This document shows, piece after piece, positions 10,398-18,886 of a DNA stretch of 64,000 bases. The translations under genes were made by a program, and so were the position numbers. Numbering within the stretch: the stretch's first letter is position 1; each line of letters begins with the position of its first letter. The stretch covers positions 1-64,000 of the forward strand of contig NZ_AMQH01000018.1 of NCBI RefSeq assembly GCF_000300195.1, written 5' to 3'. The stretch comes from Clostridium tunisiense TJ. Its GTDB lineage: Bacteria; Bacillota; Clostridia; Clostridiales; Clostridiaceae. The notes under the pieces are model-generated. The model was not told the origin of the DNA. It saw nothing but the letters and a program-made list of their open reading frames with translations, and did not search any database.

Positions 10398-11207
10398 TTA
10401 CATGGTTGTATTACCTTGTATATCAACGTACATAGTTTTACTATCAATATTTAATGTAAGTCCTTTAGGTGTTATGTCACCAAACTGAATATTGCTACCT
10501 TTAATCTTGGAATAACTCTTATGCTGTGTTGTAGTTGTATCAATAATCCACAAATACTTTGTTCCACTATTATTAATCCAAGGCAAGTTGCTAACATATG
10601 CAATATGTGTATCATCTATAAATGTAGGATTTTCTAACCAAATATAGCTTGGGAATTTTGTTAGCACTGTTTCCTTTTTAAAAACTTCTTTTTTAGTTGA
10701 AACATATTCCTCTTTGGTAATATTAGATATATTTTTATTTAAGTCTGCAATATATAAGTCCTGTGTCTTACTATCTGAAATTACTACCTTTTCTTTTGAA
10801 GGAGATATATTGTAACTAATTTTTCCATTACCAGTAACTGCTTTTATCTCTTTCTTATCTCCTTCTACTTTATATACTATATTTACACTTTCATTTGATT
10901 TTAAAGTCAAGACGAATTGTTCCTCAGCTAAAATTGGTTTTGTTTCAGTTTCAGTACTTGGCGTTACTTCACTTTCTTTTCCCTGTTCATTTGACTTGTT
11001 TGGATTTTCTGTTGTATCCTTATTTTTTTTCGAAAACACAGATATAATAGAAGTTTTGATATTTGAGGTAATCCCCTTAAAACTACTACTAAAAATTACA
11101 ACTAAGAATATTATTATTATAACAGATATTGCTGTTGCATATCTAATCCTTCTCTTTCTTAATTGGTTACGATAATTACTGCTAAACATACTAGGTTTTC
11201 TACCCAC
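10398..11207 (-). CDS. Membrane-anchored protein of unknown function
   Basis: I do not recognise a named family. About 269 residues: a basic N-terminus (RNQLRKRRIR), one hydrophobic segment (about residues 24-43), a low-complexity Lys/Thr/Glu/Pro linker, then an extracytoplasmic beta-rich domain with repeats reminiscent of WD/TolB-like beta-propeller blades (for example the segments ending IYVADLNK-like and YLWIIDTT). The topology is a type II membrane protein facing outward. I start at the GTG at 11207 because GGAGGG lies seven bases upstream; an in-frame ATG at 11231 would overlap that site. It is upstream of tig but separated by about 200 bases. Confidence 0.6.
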   Translation of the reverse strand: MGRKPSMFSSNYRNQLRKRRIRYATAISVIIIIFLVVIFSSSFKGITSNIKTSIISVFSKKNKDTTENPNKSNEQGKESEVTPSTETETKPILAEEQFVLTLKSNESVNIVYKVEGDKKEIKAVTGNGKISYNISPSKEKVVISDSKTQDLYIADLNKNISNITKEEYVSTKKEVFKKETVLTKFPSYIWLENPTFIDDTHIAYVSNLPWINNSGTKYLWIIDTTTTQHKSYSKIKGSNIQFGDITPKGLTLNIDSKTMYVDIQGNTTM

Positions 11208-11770
11208 AAGAAATCCCTCCATTAAATTCATATTATACTTTTCATTATGACTTTAAGAGTTTTAACTCATCAACATACCCTTAATATAGTAACATTTATA
11301 ATATATGTAATCAAATTTATTATACCTCAAATTTAGTAATATTAGTATTTTTTTGATAAATTACTTTCAAAAATAAGCTTTACCTACTGTTTCACCTTTA
11401 ATTTACCTTATATTAATTTTAATTATACAATTTTATGTTTTTTATATTGCTGTATCAAAATTTAGTTATGCTGTTCTATTATGAACTAAATTCAATTCAA
11501 TATTTTTTACTAATATTTTCATACGTATATTTTTAAAAAACATCTTCACATTTTATTTCTAAACAGACTGATGTTTCTAGCTTTATTTAAATTTATATTT
11601 ATTTCCCCCTCCATTTAAAATCGGTATTTATTTTTAAATTTTCTGAATATATTATTCTTGTAAAAAATACTTGAAAGAAATCTGTTTCAGTTATACAATT
11701 ATAACAGACAGATAATTATTAAGCTAAAATACTTTATTTAGTATTTTATACTATATTAACTGTTATATTT

Positions 11771-11806
11771 AACAAGTAAACTGTTATATAAAACTCTTTA
11801 CTTGTT
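11771..11806. repeat. Inverted repeat overlapping the pflB -35 element
   Basis: AACAAGTAAA (11771-11780) and TTTACTTGTT (11797-11806) form a 10-bp perfect dyad 16 bases apart. Its right arm contains the -35 hexamer of pflB, and a third AACAAGTAA follows at 11836. The position suits a transcription-factor site for anaerobic or redox control of pflB, but the regulator is not identifiable. Confidence 0.4.
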
Positions 11807-11825
11807 TACATAAATAGGTTATAAT
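11797..11825 (+). promoter_or_regulatory. Sigma-A promoter of pflB
   Basis: A -35 TTTACT at 11797-11802 and a -10 TATAAT at 11820-11825 are spaced 17 bases apart, 55 bases before the pflB start codon. Confidence 0.7.
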
Positions 11826-11879
11826 AATAATTATTAACAAGTAATTATTATTAAATCACATTGCATAGGAGGAACACAA

Positions 11880-14108
11880 ATGTTTAAACAATGGGAAGGC
11901 TTCAAAGGCGAACTTTGGCAAGAACAAATTGACGTAAGAGAATTCATTCAAAAGAACTACAGCTTATATGAGGGAGATGATAGTTTCCTTGTTGGTAAGT
12001 CTGAGAAAACTGCTAAAGTATGGGATAAAGCTCATGCTCTAATATTAGAAGAAATAAAAAAAGGAATTATAGATGTTGAGGTTAATGAAGTTTCAGGCAT
12101 TAACAATTATGCAGCTGGATATATTGACAAAGACAACGAGGTAATTGTTGGACTTCAAACAGATGCTCCATTAAAAAGAATCGTTAATCCATTTGGTGGA
12201 TATAGAATGGTTCAAAACTCACTTGAAGCTTATGGATATCAAATAAATCCTGAAATAGATAAGTATTTCAGTAAATATAGAAAAACTCACAACCAAGGAG
12301 TATTCGATGCTTATACAGCTGATATGAAAGCTGCAAGAAGCGCAGGATTAATCACTGGCCTTCCAGATGCTTATGGAAGAGGAAGAATCATAGGTGACTA
12401 TAGAAGGTTAGCTCTATATGGTATTGATTTCTTAGTAGAAATGAAAAAGCAAGATGCTAAAAACCTAACAGGTCATACAACTGATGAAATGATAAGATTA
12501 AGAGAAGAATTATCTGAGCAAATAAGAGCATTACAAGAAATTAAAGCTATGGCTGCCTCTTATGGCGTTGATATTTCTAATCCTGCAACTACTGCTAGAG
12601 AAGCAGTTCAATTCTTATATTTCGGTTACTTAGCAGCTATAAAAGAAAATAATGGTGCTGCAATGTCACTTGGAAGAGTTACTACTTTCTTAGATATATT
12701 CATTGAAAGAGATCTTCAAAATGGTGTTATTACTGAAGAAGAAGCTCAAGAAATGGTTGATCAATTTGTAATTAAATTAAGACTTGCAAGACATTTAAGA
12801 ACTCCAGAATACAATGATTTATTTGCTGGAGATCCTAACTGGATTACTGAGTGCTTAGGTGGAGTTAGTGTAAATGGTAAACCACTTGTAACTAAGACTT
12901 CATTCAGATTCTTACACACTCTAATTAACTTAAATCCAGCACCAGAACCAAATATGACAGTTCTTTGGTCAGAAAAATTACCAGAAAACTTCAAGAAGTA
13001 CTGTGCTAAAATGTCTATTTTAACTGACTCAATTCAATATGAGAATGATGATGTTATGAGACCTGTTTACGGGGATGATTATGGTATAGCTTGTTGTGTA
13101 TCTGCTATGGAACTTGGTAAGAGAATGCAGTTCTTCGGAGCTAGAGCTAACCTTGCTAAATCATTACTTTATGCTATCAATGGTGGCGTAGACGAAAAAA
13201 CTTTCAAAAAAGTTTGTAACGTAGTGTCTCCAATAACAGATGAAGTTCTTGATTATAAAACAGTTAAAGCTAACTATTGGAAAGTACTTGAATATGTAGC
13301 TGAATTATACGCTAATACAATGAACACAATCCACTATATGCATGATAAATATGCTTATGAAGCTGGTCAAATGGCATTACATGATACAAAGATTAAGAGA
13401 TTTATGGCATTCGGAGCTGCTGGTTTATCAGTTGTAGCTGACTCTTTAAGTGCTATTAAATATGCAAAAGTTACTCCAATTAGAAATGAACAAGGAATTG
13501 CTATAGACTTCAAAATTGAAGGTGAATTCCCTAAATACGGTAATGATGATGATAAAGTAGATGATATTGCTGTTGAGGTTGTTAAGAAATTCTCTGATGA
13601 GCTTAAGAAACATCCATTATACAGAGATGCTGAGCATTCACTATCAATATTAACAATCACTTCTAACGTTGTATACGGTAAGAAAACTGGTTCTACTCCA
13701 GATGGAAGAAAAGATGGAGAACCATTTGCACCAGGTGCTAACCCAATGCATGGAAGAGATGAAAACGGAGCATTAGCATCACTTAACTCAGTTGCTAAAA
13801 TTCCATACAGAAACTACTGCCAAGATGGAGTTTCTAATACATTCACAATTGTTCCAGATGCTCTTGGAAAAGATGAAGATACAAGAATAAACAATTTAGT
13901 ATCAATAATGGATGGATATTTTGGACAAAGTGCTTTCCACTTAAATGTTAACGTACTTAACAGAGCAATGCTTTTAGATGCTGTAGAGCACCCAGAAAAT
14001 TATCCAACTTTAACTATAAGAGTTTCAGGTTATGCTGTTAACTTCAACAGATTAACTAAAGCTCAACAAATGGAAGTTATAAGCAGAACTTTCCATGAAA
14101 CTATGTAG
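11880..14108 (+). CDS. pflB: Formate C-acetyltransferase (pyruvate formate-lyase)
   Basis: This 742-residue cytosolic glycyl-radical enzyme converts pyruvate and CoA to acetyl-CoA and formate. The adjacent active-site cysteines are Cys405-Cys406 (GIACCVSAM) and the radical glycine is Gly717 in RVSGYAVNF near the C-terminus. TAGGAGGAAC precedes the ATG. The activating enzyme follows after 200 bases that contain two hairpins. Codon use is notably cleaner than in surrounding genes (many GGA, GCT and AGA), as expected for a highly expressed gene. Confidence 0.98.
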   Translation: MFKQWEGFKGELWQEQIDVREFIQKNYSLYEGDDSFLVGKSEKTAKVWDKAHALILEEIKKGIIDVEVNEVSGINNYAAGYIDKDNEVIVGLQTDAPLKRIVNPFGGYRMVQNSLEAYGYQINPEIDKYFSKYRKTHNQGVFDAYTADMKAARSAGLITGLPDAYGRGRIIGDYRRLALYGIDFLVEMKKQDAKNLTGHTTDEMIRLREELSEQIRALQEIKAMAASYGVDISNPATTAREAVQFLYFGYLAAIKENNGAAMSLGRVTTFLDIFIERDLQNGVITEEEAQEMVDQFVIKLRLARHLRTPEYNDLFAGDPNWITECLGGVSVNGKPLVTKTSFRFLHTLINLNPAPEPNMTVLWSEKLPENFKKYCAKMSILTDSIQYENDDVMRPVYGDDYGIACCVSAMELGKRMQFFGARANLAKSLLYAINGGVDEKTFKKVCNVVSPITDEVLDYKTVKANYWKVLEYVAELYANTMNTIHYMHDKYAYEAGQMALHDTKIKRFMAFGAAGLSVVADSLSAIKYAKVTPIRNEQGIAIDFKIEGEFPKYGNDDDKVDDIAVEVVKKFSDELKKHPLYRDAEHSLSILTITSNVVYGKKTGSTPDGRKDGEPFAPGANPMHGRDENGALASLNSVAKIPYRNYCQDGVSNTFTIVPDALGKDEDTRINNLVSIMDGYFGQSAFHLNVNVLNRAMLLDAVEHPENYPTLTIRVSGYAVNFNRLTKAQQMEVISRTFHETM

Positions 14109-14172
14109 TTTAAATAAATTATTGTAAATATAATATATAGATTTAGGATGAATTGTCCTAAGTATACAGTGC

Positions 14173-14200
14173 GAAGTACCTGTTTTAATACAGGTGCTTC
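14173..14200 (+). terminator. Hairpin after pflB
   Basis: GAAGTACCTGT pairs with ACAGGTGCTTC (11 bp with one G-U), loop TTTAAT. It is followed by TGCTGTATTA rather than a clean T-run, so it is probably an attenuating terminator or RNA-processing site. Confidence 0.5.
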
Positions 14201-14217
14201 TGCTGTATTAAAAATTT

Positions 14218-14264
14218 CATTTCATACTAAAGTAAAAACATAGTTTTTATTTCAGTATGAAATG
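14218..14264 (+). promoter_or_regulatory. 22-bp near-perfect hairpin between pflB and pflA
   Basis: The two 22-base arms begin CATTTCATACT and end AGTATGAAATG, with a three-base ATA loop. There is one A-C mismatch and one G-U pair. No T-run follows. A transcript-stabilising or RNase-III-type element is more likely than a terminator; function is inferred. Confidence 0.55.
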
Positions 14265-14308
14265 AACCATGGACTCAAGTATTCCTATAAATTAAGGAGG
14301 AATAAATT

Positions 14309-15058
14309 ATGATTAAAGGCAGAATACATTCAATAGAAAGCATGGGACTTGTAGATGGTCCTGGTATTAGAACTGTAGTATTTATTCAAGGTTGCAAATT
14401 AAGATGTGCATATTGCCATAATCCTGATACTTGGAATTTGAATAGTGGTATTGAAGTTACTCCTGAGGAAGTAATAAAAAAAATTCTCAGATTTAAACCA
14501 TATTTCTCGCGTTCTGGTGGCGGAGTTACCTTTTCTGGTGGAGATCCTTTAGTTCAGCCAGAGTTTCTATTAGAAATGCTTAAATTATGCAAGGCAAATG
14601 GAATTCACACAGCAATTGATACTGCTGGATATGGTGATGGCAACTATGATGAGATATTAAAATATACCGACCTAGTACTACTTGATATTAAGCATATAAA
14701 TAGCGATGGCTATGTAGTTCTAACTGGAAGAGACACAAAGGATGTAAATACATTTCTTGAAGCCCTACGCCGCTCTAAAACTAGAGTTTGGGTTAGACAT
14801 GTAGTGGTACCTGGGTATACAGATACAGAAGATCATATGAAAAAGATTGCAGAAATAATTACAAATGAAGTTCCAAATGTAGATAAAATTGAGCTCCTTC
14901 CCTATCATGTGTTAGGCGTAAATAAATATGAAAAGCTAGGAATTAGCTACAGATTAGACGGAGTTGAACCAATGAATAAAGAAAAGGTAAAACAACTTCA
15001 AGATTATTTAGTATCTCTAGTTAACTCAGATTCTAAAACAAACTCTAAAATATCTTAA
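14309..15058 (+). CDS. pflA: Pyruvate formate-lyase activating enzyme (radical SAM)
   Basis: This 249-residue radical SAM protein installs the glycyl radical on PflB. The [4Fe-4S]-binding cysteines are Cys29, Cys33 and Cys36 (CKLRCAYC), followed by the TFSGGDPL motif typical of PFL activases. AAGGAGG lies eight bases before the ATG. It is co-oriented and paired with pflB; the long gap with two hairpins suggests lower expression than pflB from the same or a processed transcript. Confidence 0.97.
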   Translation: MIKGRIHSIESMGLVDGPGIRTVVFIQGCKLRCAYCHNPDTWNLNSGIEVTPEEVIKKILRFKPYFSRSGGGVTFSGGDPLVQPEFLLEMLKLCKANGIHTAIDTAGYGDGNYDEILKYTDLVLLDIKHINSDGYVVLTGRDTKDVNTFLEALRRSKTRVWVRHVVVPGYTDTEDHMKKIAEIITNEVPNVDKIELLPYHVLGVNKYEKLGISYRLDGVEPMNKEKVKQLQDYLVSLVNSDSKTNSKIS

Positions 15059-15078
15059 CAATAATATACTCTAAATAA

Positions 15079-15123
15079 TAAAGCCATGACTCAAAGAGAT
15101 TCATGGCTTTAACCATTTTTTTC
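15079..15123 (+). terminator. Terminator of pflA
   Basis: AAAGCCATGA and TCATGGCTTT form a stem, followed by AACCATTTTTTT, 20 bases after the pflA stop. Confidence 0.8.
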
Positions 15124-15148
15124 CACATTATCCACAATTTTATCCACA
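15119..15148 (+). promoter_or_regulatory. Cluster of DnaA-box-like sites
   Basis: Two perfect consensus boxes TTATCCACA lie at 15128-15136 and 15140-15148, directly preceded by TTTTCCACA (one mismatch) at 15119-15127. All are in the same orientation. No dnaA, dnaN or replication gene is near, so this is not evidently oriC. Confidence 0.6.
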
Positions 15149-15223
15149 TTTTGGTAATAACTTTCCTTATATATAATATACTAGTCCACTATGACATTTA
15201 TTCTTGGTGTTACTATTTTTTTG

Positions 15224-15252
15224 TTTACTTATATTTTTTTTTGTGAGATAAT
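15224..15252 (+). promoter_or_regulatory. Likely promoter of the 15325 gene
   Basis: TTTACT and GATAAT are separated by 17 bases, about 70 bases before the start codon. Confidence 0.5.
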
Positions 15253-15324
15253 ATGAATAAATAATATTTAAATATTTTGAAAATATTTAATAACTTTATA
15301 CTTTCTAAGGGGGACTTTGTAATA

Positions 15325-15774
15325 ATGAGAAACAACGCTTTAGCTTTTGAAAAATACATAGGTGAACATGAAATTCATATGAACAAAGGTATGAATGTAG
15401 AAGATTTTACTATTTTTACTTTTCCTGAAAAAGTAGTTATTGACGGTGTAGAGAGACCCGTATTAGGCGGTGGTGCTGAAAGAAGAGCTGTAATAGCCCT
15501 AAGAGATGATGACACTTTAGCAGATATATTCTGTTTTCACATCGCTACTGTTCCAAATGATGAAAGCAAAAAAACTTTATTATATAAGCTATTCAACGAA
15601 TTGAATTCAACTTACAAATATATCAGTTTTTATGAAGATCAAAATGTTGTTAGTTCAAAAATATGTATACCGTTTAATAATAACTTTGATGCAGAATTAG
15701 TTTTTGAGATGCTAGCAGTAATTTTTCAAGCTGCAGAACAAGAATATCCAAGAATTATGGCACGTATAAAGTAA
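15325..15774 (+). CDS. Small soluble protein of unknown function
   Basis: I do not recognise this 149-residue acidic protein with certainty. It has no signal peptide or membrane segment. Its alternating beta/alpha pattern and the segment around FNELNSTYKYISFYEDQN and IPFNN resemble the YbjN/T3SS-chaperone-like fold, which is only a weak structural impression. I start at the ATG at 15325, with AGGGGG eleven bases upstream; codons before it have no site. It has its own promoter and terminator. Confidence 0.6.
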   Translation: MRNNALAFEKYIGEHEIHMNKGMNVEDFTIFTFPEKVVIDGVERPVLGGGAERRAVIALRDDDTLADIFCFHIATVPNDESKKTLLYKLFNELNSTYKYISFYEDQNVVSSKICIPFNNNFDAELVFEMLAVIFQAAEQEYPRIMARIK

Positions 15775-15779
15775 TTTTT

Positions 15780-15806
15780 AGCTCATATTTGTATATGAGC
15801 TTTTTA
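15780..15806 (+). terminator. Terminator of the 15325 gene
   Basis: AGCTCATAT and ATATGAGCT form a stem, followed by TTTTTAC, six bases past the stop codon. Confidence 0.85.
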
Positions 15807-15911
15807 CTTTTGGTTATATTTACTATTTTCTTCACTTTTACTTTGATTTAGTATATGATTATAGGTTATACTTATAGTATTATAAACTTTATTGTACAAG
15901 GAGGTATTTAA

Positions 15912-16997
15912 TTGTTTAAGAATGATAAATTAATTCCCGGATTAATTATTATAAATTTATGTTTACTAATTATTTTCTTAATTAGTAAAATGCCCTTTAT
16001 CTTTACACCCTTTCGAACTATTATAAGTGCAATGTTTATTCCAATGGTGTTAGCTATCTTTCTTTACTATATGGTAAGACCAGTCAAAAGACAACTTGAA
16101 AAATTCAAAATATCTAGTGTATGGTCTACTGCCATATCTATCCTTTTAATTATAGGATTGCTGATTTATATAATTACCTATTCATCTTCAATCATAGCAT
16201 CTGAGGGACAAAGTTTAGTTAATACCTTAACAAGCTCTGTACAAAGTATTAACAATAAATATAGCTACATCTACCCTCAATTAAACGAGTATTTTAATAT
16301 TAATGATGCTATACAAAGAGCTATAAATTTCATTTCCAACTCTTTTGCTGACATAAGTAAAAATGTATTTGCTGTAGCAAGTTCTATAGGTAACTTTTTC
16401 ACACAAGCTATATTAATTCCTATTATAATGTTCTATATATTAAAGGATGATAGAAGAATTTATGATACTTTTTCTTCTATGCTTCCTTCTAAAATAAAAT
16501 CTTTTACCCTTAAAATACTACATGAAGTTGATACAGTTTTGAAACAGTATATTACATCTCAGGTGATGGTAGCTTCTGTTATAGGGATCTTAATGTTTAT
16601 AGGATATATGATTATTAGAATGCCTAACGCTCTTGTATTAGCGTTATTTTCCTTGATAACAGCTTTTATTCCTTTTTTAGGAGTAATACTAGGAATTCTA
16701 CCTGCCTTGCTTATAGCCTTCAGTATGGGCTTTGGTATGATATTTAAAATCCTTATTCTAACTGTAATCGTTCAACAACTTGAAGGTAATGTTATAACTC
16801 CAAATATAACCGGTAACCAACTTCATATGCATCCACTTACAACGATCTTAGTAGTTACTGTTAGTGTCTATTTTGGTGGATTCTTAGCTGCCTTCCTCGC
16901 TGTTCCTATATATAATATTATAAAAATTATTATTAAAAATATATATGATTATTATTCTAGTAAGAATAATTCTACCATTGATATTCAAGCTAAATAG
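15912..16997 (+). CDS. AI-2E family transporter (PerM/YtvI-type permease)
   Basis: This 361-residue polytopic membrane protein has the layout of the AI-2E/PerM family. Paired N-terminal helices and a helical extracytoplasmic domain (about 85-150) precede a C-terminal block of five or so helices containing LVLALFSLITAFIPFLG and the conserved QQLEGNVITPNI. Family members are proposed exporters of signalling molecules or cation antiporters; the substrate here is unknown. The start is a TTG with AAGGAGG eight bases upstream. A terminator follows directly. Confidence 0.88.
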   Translation: MFKNDKLIPGLIIINLCLLIIFLISKMPFIFTPFRTIISAMFIPMVLAIFLYYMVRPVKRQLEKFKISSVWSTAISILLIIGLLIYIITYSSSIIASEGQSLVNTLTSSVQSINNKYSYIYPQLNEYFNINDAIQRAINFISNSFADISKNVFAVASSIGNFFTQAILIPIIMFYILKDDRRIYDTFSSMLPSKIKSFTLKILHEVDTVLKQYITSQVMVASVIGILMFIGYMIIRMPNALVLALFSLITAFIPFLGVILGILPALLIAFSMGFGMIFKILILTVIVQQLEGNVITPNITGNQLHMHPLTTILVVTVSVYFGGFLAAFLAVPIYNIIKIIIKNIYDYYSSKNNSTIDIQAK

Positions 16998-17002
16998 CTA
17001 AT

Positions 17003-17042
17003 AAAACTAAGGATTTTATGATAATCCTTAGTTTTATTTTTG
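17003..17042 (+). terminator. Terminator of the AI-2E transporter gene
   Basis: AAAACTAAGGATT and AATCCTTAGTTTT form a stem, followed by ATTTTTG, just after the stop codon. Confidence 0.85.
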
Positions 17043-17124
17043 CCTAAATAATGAACTAGTTAATTTTCTTCTAGGACTTACAAGAGACTTTAACCTCACT
17101 AATACAATGCTTAATAAACCAAAT

Positions 17125-17169
17125 AAAAAAGCTTATAATTATATTTTCACATATAATTATAAGCTTTTT
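17125..17169 (-). terminator. Terminator of the tRNA operon
   Basis: AAAAGCTTATAATTATAT and its complement form a long perfect stem ending in a T-run on the minus strand, about 70 bases past the last tRNA. The symmetry also allows termination from the plus side. Confidence 0.85.
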
Positions 17170-17236
17170 ACTCATATGCAATTTAAAGTTTATAGTATTA
17201 TATAAATAACTCATAAACTTTAACATTTTTTCTTGG

Positions 17237-17313
17237 TGGTGCACCCAACAGGGATCGAACCTGTCACCTTTGGATTCGAAGTCCAGCGCTCTATCCAAAT
17301 GAGCTATGGGTGC
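17237..17313 (-). tRNA. tRNA-Arg(TCG)
   Basis: Acceptor GCACCCA/TGGGTGC, T-loop TTCGATC and encoded CCA. The anticodon loop CTTCGAA gives TCG, reading CGN codons. The anticodon stem has a C27-A43 mismatch; otherwise it is complete. It is the last gene of the array. Confidence 0.9.
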
Positions 17314-17420
17314 ATAGCTATAAAAAAAATTGCCGTAGCAACATGATATTTCTTTTCATATTAAAACTTATCTTAATTATTTCAAACTGAATTTATAATA
17401 TAAACCACAAAAAAGTTAAA

Positions 17421-17494
17421 TGGAGCGGGTGAAGGGAATCGAACCCTCGTAACTAGCTTGGAAGGCTAGCACTCTACCATTGAGTTACACCCGC
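17421..17494 (-). tRNA. tRNA-Gly(TCC), copy 1
   Basis: Acceptor GCGGGTG/CACCCGC, anticodon loop CTTCCAA giving TCC, CCA encoded. Identical to the other Gly(TCC) copies in the array. Confidence 0.95.
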
Positions 17495-17508
17495 ATAATA
17501 TAAATTTG

Positions 17509-17584
17509 TGGTCGGGGTGACAGGGATTGAACCTGCGACCTCATGGTCCCAAACCACGCGCGCTCCCATCTGCGCTACACCCCG
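17509..17584 (-). tRNA. tRNA-Pro(TGG), copy 1
   Basis: Acceptor CGGGGTG/CACCCCG, anticodon loop TTTGGGA giving TGG, CCA encoded. A second identical copy begins the array. Confidence 0.95.
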
Positions 17585-17591
17585 ATACATT

Positions 17592-17668
<77 letters not shown>

Positions 17669-17675
17669 ATTTTTT

Positions 17676-17749
17676 TGGAGCGGGTGAAGGGAATCGAACC
17701 CTCGTAACTAGCTTGGAAGGCTAGCACTCTACCATTGAGTTACACCCGC
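17676..17749 (-). tRNA. tRNA-Gly(TCC), copy 2
   Basis: Same sequence as copy 1: acceptor GCGGGTG, anticodon TCC, CCA encoded. Confidence 0.95.
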
Positions 17750-17752
17750 ATA

Positions 17753-17827
17753 TGGAGCGGAAGACGAGATTCGAACTCGCGACGTTCACCTTGGCAAGGT
17801 GACGCTCTACCACTGAGCCACTCCCGC
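17753..17827 (-). tRNA. tRNA-Gly(GCC), copy 1
   Basis: Acceptor GCGGGAG/CTTCCGC with one G-U pair, anticodon loop TTGCCAA giving GCC, CCA encoded. Confidence 0.95.
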
Positions 17828-17856
17828 ATATTTTAATGGCAAATTTTAAAGTAATA

Positions 17857-17980
17857 TGGTGCAGATGAAGGGAGTCGAACCCCCACGCCGTAGGCGCTAG
17901 ATCCTAAGTCTAGTCAGCAGGATTTGAACCTACGAATGCCAGAGTCAAAGTCTGGTGCCTTACCGCTTGGCGATATCCCA
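17857..17980 (-). pseudogene. Chimeric Gln/Leu tRNA remnant
   Basis: On the minus strand this begins as tRNA-Gln(TTG) through the T-arm (17916-17980). It then switches abruptly to tRNA-Leu(TAG) from its anticodon arm to the CCA end (17857-17914). The Gln 3' acceptor strand, an entire tRNA-Lys and the 5' half of Leu are missing compared with the intact block at 18331-18576. Neither half can form a normal cloverleaf acceptor. Confidence 0.85.
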
Positions 17981-17985
17981 TTATT

Positions 17986-18061
17986 TGGGGTGAACGATGG
18001 GATTCGAACCCACGACAACCAGAGCCACAATCTGGTGCTCTACCAACTGAACTACGTCCAC
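17986..18061 (-). tRNA. tRNA-His(GTG), copy 1
   Basis: Acceptor GTGGACG/CGTTCAC with discriminator C and an encoded G at -1, as expected for tRNA-His. Anticodon loop TTGTGGC gives GTG. Confidence 0.95.
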
Positions 18062-18065
18062 CATT

Positions 18066-18142
<77 letters not shown>

Positions 18143-18149
18143 ATTTTTT

Positions 18150-18223
18150 TGGAGCGGGTGAAGGGAATCGAACCCTCGTAACTAGCTTGGAAGGCTAGCA
18201 CTCTACCATTGAGTTACACCCGC
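18150..18223 (-). tRNA. tRNA-Gly(TCC), copy 3
   Basis: Identical to the other Gly(TCC) copies, anticodon TCC, CCA encoded. Confidence 0.95.
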
Positions 18224-18226
18224 ATA

Positions 18227-18301
18227 TGGAGCGGAAGACGAGATTCGAACTCGCGACGTTCACCTTGGCAAGGTGACGCTCTACCACTGAGCCACTCCCG
18301 C
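18227..18301 (-). tRNA. tRNA-Gly(GCC), copy 2
   Basis: Identical to copy 1 of Gly(GCC), anticodon loop TTGCCAA, CCA encoded. Confidence 0.95.
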
Positions 18302-18330
18302 ATATTTTAATGGCAAATTTTAAAGTAATA

Positions 18331-18414
18331 TGGTGCAGATGAAGGGAGTCGAACCCCCACGCCGTAGGCGCTAGATCCTAAGTCTAGTGCGTCTGCCAAT
18401 TCCGCCACATCTGC
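18331..18414 (-). tRNA. tRNA-Leu(TAG)
   Basis: 84 bases including CCA, with the long variable arm of class II tRNAs. Acceptor GCAGATG/CATCTGC, anticodon loop CTTAGGA giving TAG. This is the only intact Leu in the array; its partner copy survives only in the chimera at 17857. Confidence 0.95.
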
Positions 18415-18421
18415 ATATTAC

Positions 18422-18497
18422 TGGTGGCTCACCGGGGGATCGAACCCCGGACACCATGATTAAAAGTCATGTGCTCTACCGACTGAGCTAGTGAACC
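18422..18497 (-). tRNA. tRNA-Lys(TTT)
   Basis: Acceptor GGTTCAC/GTGAGCC with one T-G pair, anticodon loop CTTTTAA giving TTT, CCA encoded. The only intact Lys copy here. Confidence 0.95.
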
Positions 18498-18501
18498 ATA
18501 T

Positions 18502-18576
18502 TGGCTGGGATAGCAGGATTTGAACCTACGAATGCCAGAGTCAAAGTCTGGTGCCTTACCGCTTGGCGATATCCCA
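18502..18576 (-). tRNA. tRNA-Gln(TTG), copy 1
   Basis: Acceptor TGGGATA/TATCCCA, anticodon loop CTTTGAC giving TTG, discriminator G, CCA encoded. Confidence 0.95.
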
Positions 18577-18581
18577 TTATT

Positions 18582-18657
18582 TGGGGTGAACGATGGGATT
18601 CGAACCCACGACAACCAGAGCCACAATCTGGTGCTCTACCAACTGAACTACGTCCAC
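18582..18657 (-). tRNA. tRNA-His(GTG), copy 2
   Basis: Identical to the first His copy, with -1 G and anticodon GTG. Confidence 0.95.
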
Positions 18658-18661
18658 CATT

Positions 18662-18738
<77 letters not shown>

Positions 18739-18745
18739 ATTTTTT

Positions 18746-18819
18746 TGGAGCGGGTGAAGGGAATCGAACCCTCGTAACTAGCTTGGAAGGCTAGCACTCT
18801 ACCATTGAGTTACACCCGC
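18746..18819 (-). tRNA. tRNA-Gly(TCC), copy 4
   Basis: Identical to other Gly(TCC) copies, CCA encoded. Confidence 0.95.
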
Positions 18820-18833
18820 ATAATATATTTTGC

Positions 18834-18886
18834 CCCCGGACACCATGATTAAAAGTCATGTGCTCTACCGACTGAGCTAGTGAACC
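18834..18886 (-). pseudogene. 3'-truncated tRNA-Lys(TTT)
   Basis: The 5' acceptor strand, D-arm, anticodon arm and first T-stem strand match the intact Lys at 18422-18497. The sequence then breaks at CCGGGG and continues as the AT-rich spacer that elsewhere follows tRNA-Pro. The T-loop, 3' acceptor strand and CCA are absent, so it should not yield a functional tRNA. Confidence 0.85.

Larger units (their letters stand above)
11208..11879. other. AT-rich intergenic region upstream of pflB
   Basis: No open frame looks like a gene. The right end carries the pflB promoter and three copies of AACAAGTAA in alternating orientation (11771, 11798, 11836). The left and middle parts show nothing beyond AT-rich sequence and presumably include the promoter of the minus-strand neighbour. 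Confidence 0.6.

Noticed and set aside
11760-11845. Rex operator upstream of pflB
   Set aside because: The TTGTTA-N6-TAACAA pattern is not met; halves are wrongly spaced.
15119-15148. Chromosomal origin of replication
   Set aside because: DnaA-box cluster is small and lacks neighbouring dnaA, dnaN or an evident DNA-unwinding element.
17071-17298. 75-codon minus-strand frame overlapping tRNA-Arg(TCG)
   Set aside because: It overlaps a clear tRNA and the operon terminator and has no ribosome-binding site.
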